Shown here: positions 63,727 to 64,000 of the stretch, in pieces | How positions within the stretch are numbered: position 1 is the first letter of the stretch | How the letters are laid out: each line of letters opens with the position of its first letter | Assembly: GCA_032622095.1 (NCBI GenBank) | Contig: CP136065.1 | Coordinates: 148,371,577 to 148,435,576, forward strand | DNA length: 64,000 bases | Reading direction: 5' to 3' | Source of the DNA: Siphonodentalium dalli | Lineage: Eukaryota > Mollusca > Scaphopoda > Gadilida > Siphonodentaliidae | Position numbers and translations under genes: made by a program | Notes under the pieces: generated by a model | Seen by the model: the letters and a program-made list of their open reading frames with translations, nothing else | The model's database searches: none | Told to the model about the DNA's origin: nothing

Positions 63727-63915
63727 CGAGTTATGTAGTAACTGACGAGTTTTGTGGTAGCTCACGAGTTATGTAGTAACAATCGACGAGTTTTGTGATA
63801 GCTCACGAGTTTTGTAGTAAAATCGACGAGTTATGTAGTAATTTGGGTTACGAGTTTTGTATTAAAAAACAAGCTAACGAGTTTTGTAGTAATACTCGTC
63901 GAGTTTTGTAGCAAC
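63727..63915 (+). repeat. nine-copy irregular array of CGAGTTWTGTAGTAA
   Basis: CGAGTT words at 63727, 63746, 63764, 63787, 63805, 63827, 63851, 63878 and 63900 are each followed by TTGT or ATGT and usually AGTAA. Spacing varies from 18 to 27 bp and the spacer sequence is not conserved, so this is a motif array rather than a normal minisatellite. The word is the complement of the ACTCGT seen in the 4.0-kb fold-back. Confidence 0.75.
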
Positions 63916-64000
63916 AATTTGTAGTCAGTTTCATGAGGCGGGTTTGGACTTAATACAATCGTATATAGTAAATGCAATGTTTTTGTGTGTAAGTGTTTGT

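Overview
The window is eukaryotic nuclear DNA from an animal, most likely a marine mollusc and probably a bivalve. It is AT-rich, with small phase-matched exons in long introns, many palindromic non-autonomous DNA elements, tRNA-headed SINE pieces, a LINE and a Ty3/gypsy element. The taxon is an inference from repeat style and from secreted cysteine-rich exon types. Nothing bacterial, no rRNA, no intact tRNA and no CRISPR array was seen.

Layout. 0-4.8 kb: repeats, a 1.3-kb PIF/Harbinger-like element (477-1780), a frameshifted coding relic on the minus strand (2187-2431), nested palindromes and TA microsatellites. 4.8-5.3 kb: a small secreted PAN/Apple-like ORF behind a TATA box. 6-11 kb: three elements with two kinds of terminus (TTAA/piggyBac-like and TA/mariner-like) that all carry the same 69-bp hairpin module. 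15.2-24.2 kb (minus): a decayed APE-type LINE, split by a 3.4-kb non-coding repeat. 25.3-33.8 kb (minus): a 5'-truncated Ty3/gypsy element. Its integrase runs in frame into a PHD finger, and it is followed by an extra ORF with a TatD-hydrolase-like domain whose metal ligands are all replaced. 34.5-35.8 kb: a fold-back, a SINE and half of a hairpin element.

36.6-46.3 kb (plus): seven small exons, all phase 1-1, each encoding a six-cysteine EGF/EB-like module. Two exon types alternate. An exon pair has been tandemly duplicated in about 2.5-kb units, and the second unit was then split by another copy of the same 3.4-kb repeat. 46.7-48.3 kb: a hAT/P-like element with G-run termini. 49-52 kb: a SINE head, a further interspersed element and a five-unit tandem repeat. 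55.8-59.1 kb: an unusual 3.4-kb element whose near-identical inverted ends lead into opposed arrays of an 82-bp satellite. 60.15 kb: an 18-codon exon resembling the ILEI/FAM3 domain. 61-64 kb: a GC-rich multi-hairpin fold-back, a pair of about 0.4-kb direct repeats and an irregular array of a CGAGTT motif.

One plausible but unproven reading is a single secreted or extracellular-matrix type gene on the plus strand. It would run from the PAN-like exon (about 5 kb) through the cysteine modules (36-46 kb) to the ILEI-like exon (60 kb), with the transposons in its introns. The two large retroelements lie antisense to it. The most unusual coding content is the PHD finger and the inactive-looking TatD domain of the gypsy element.
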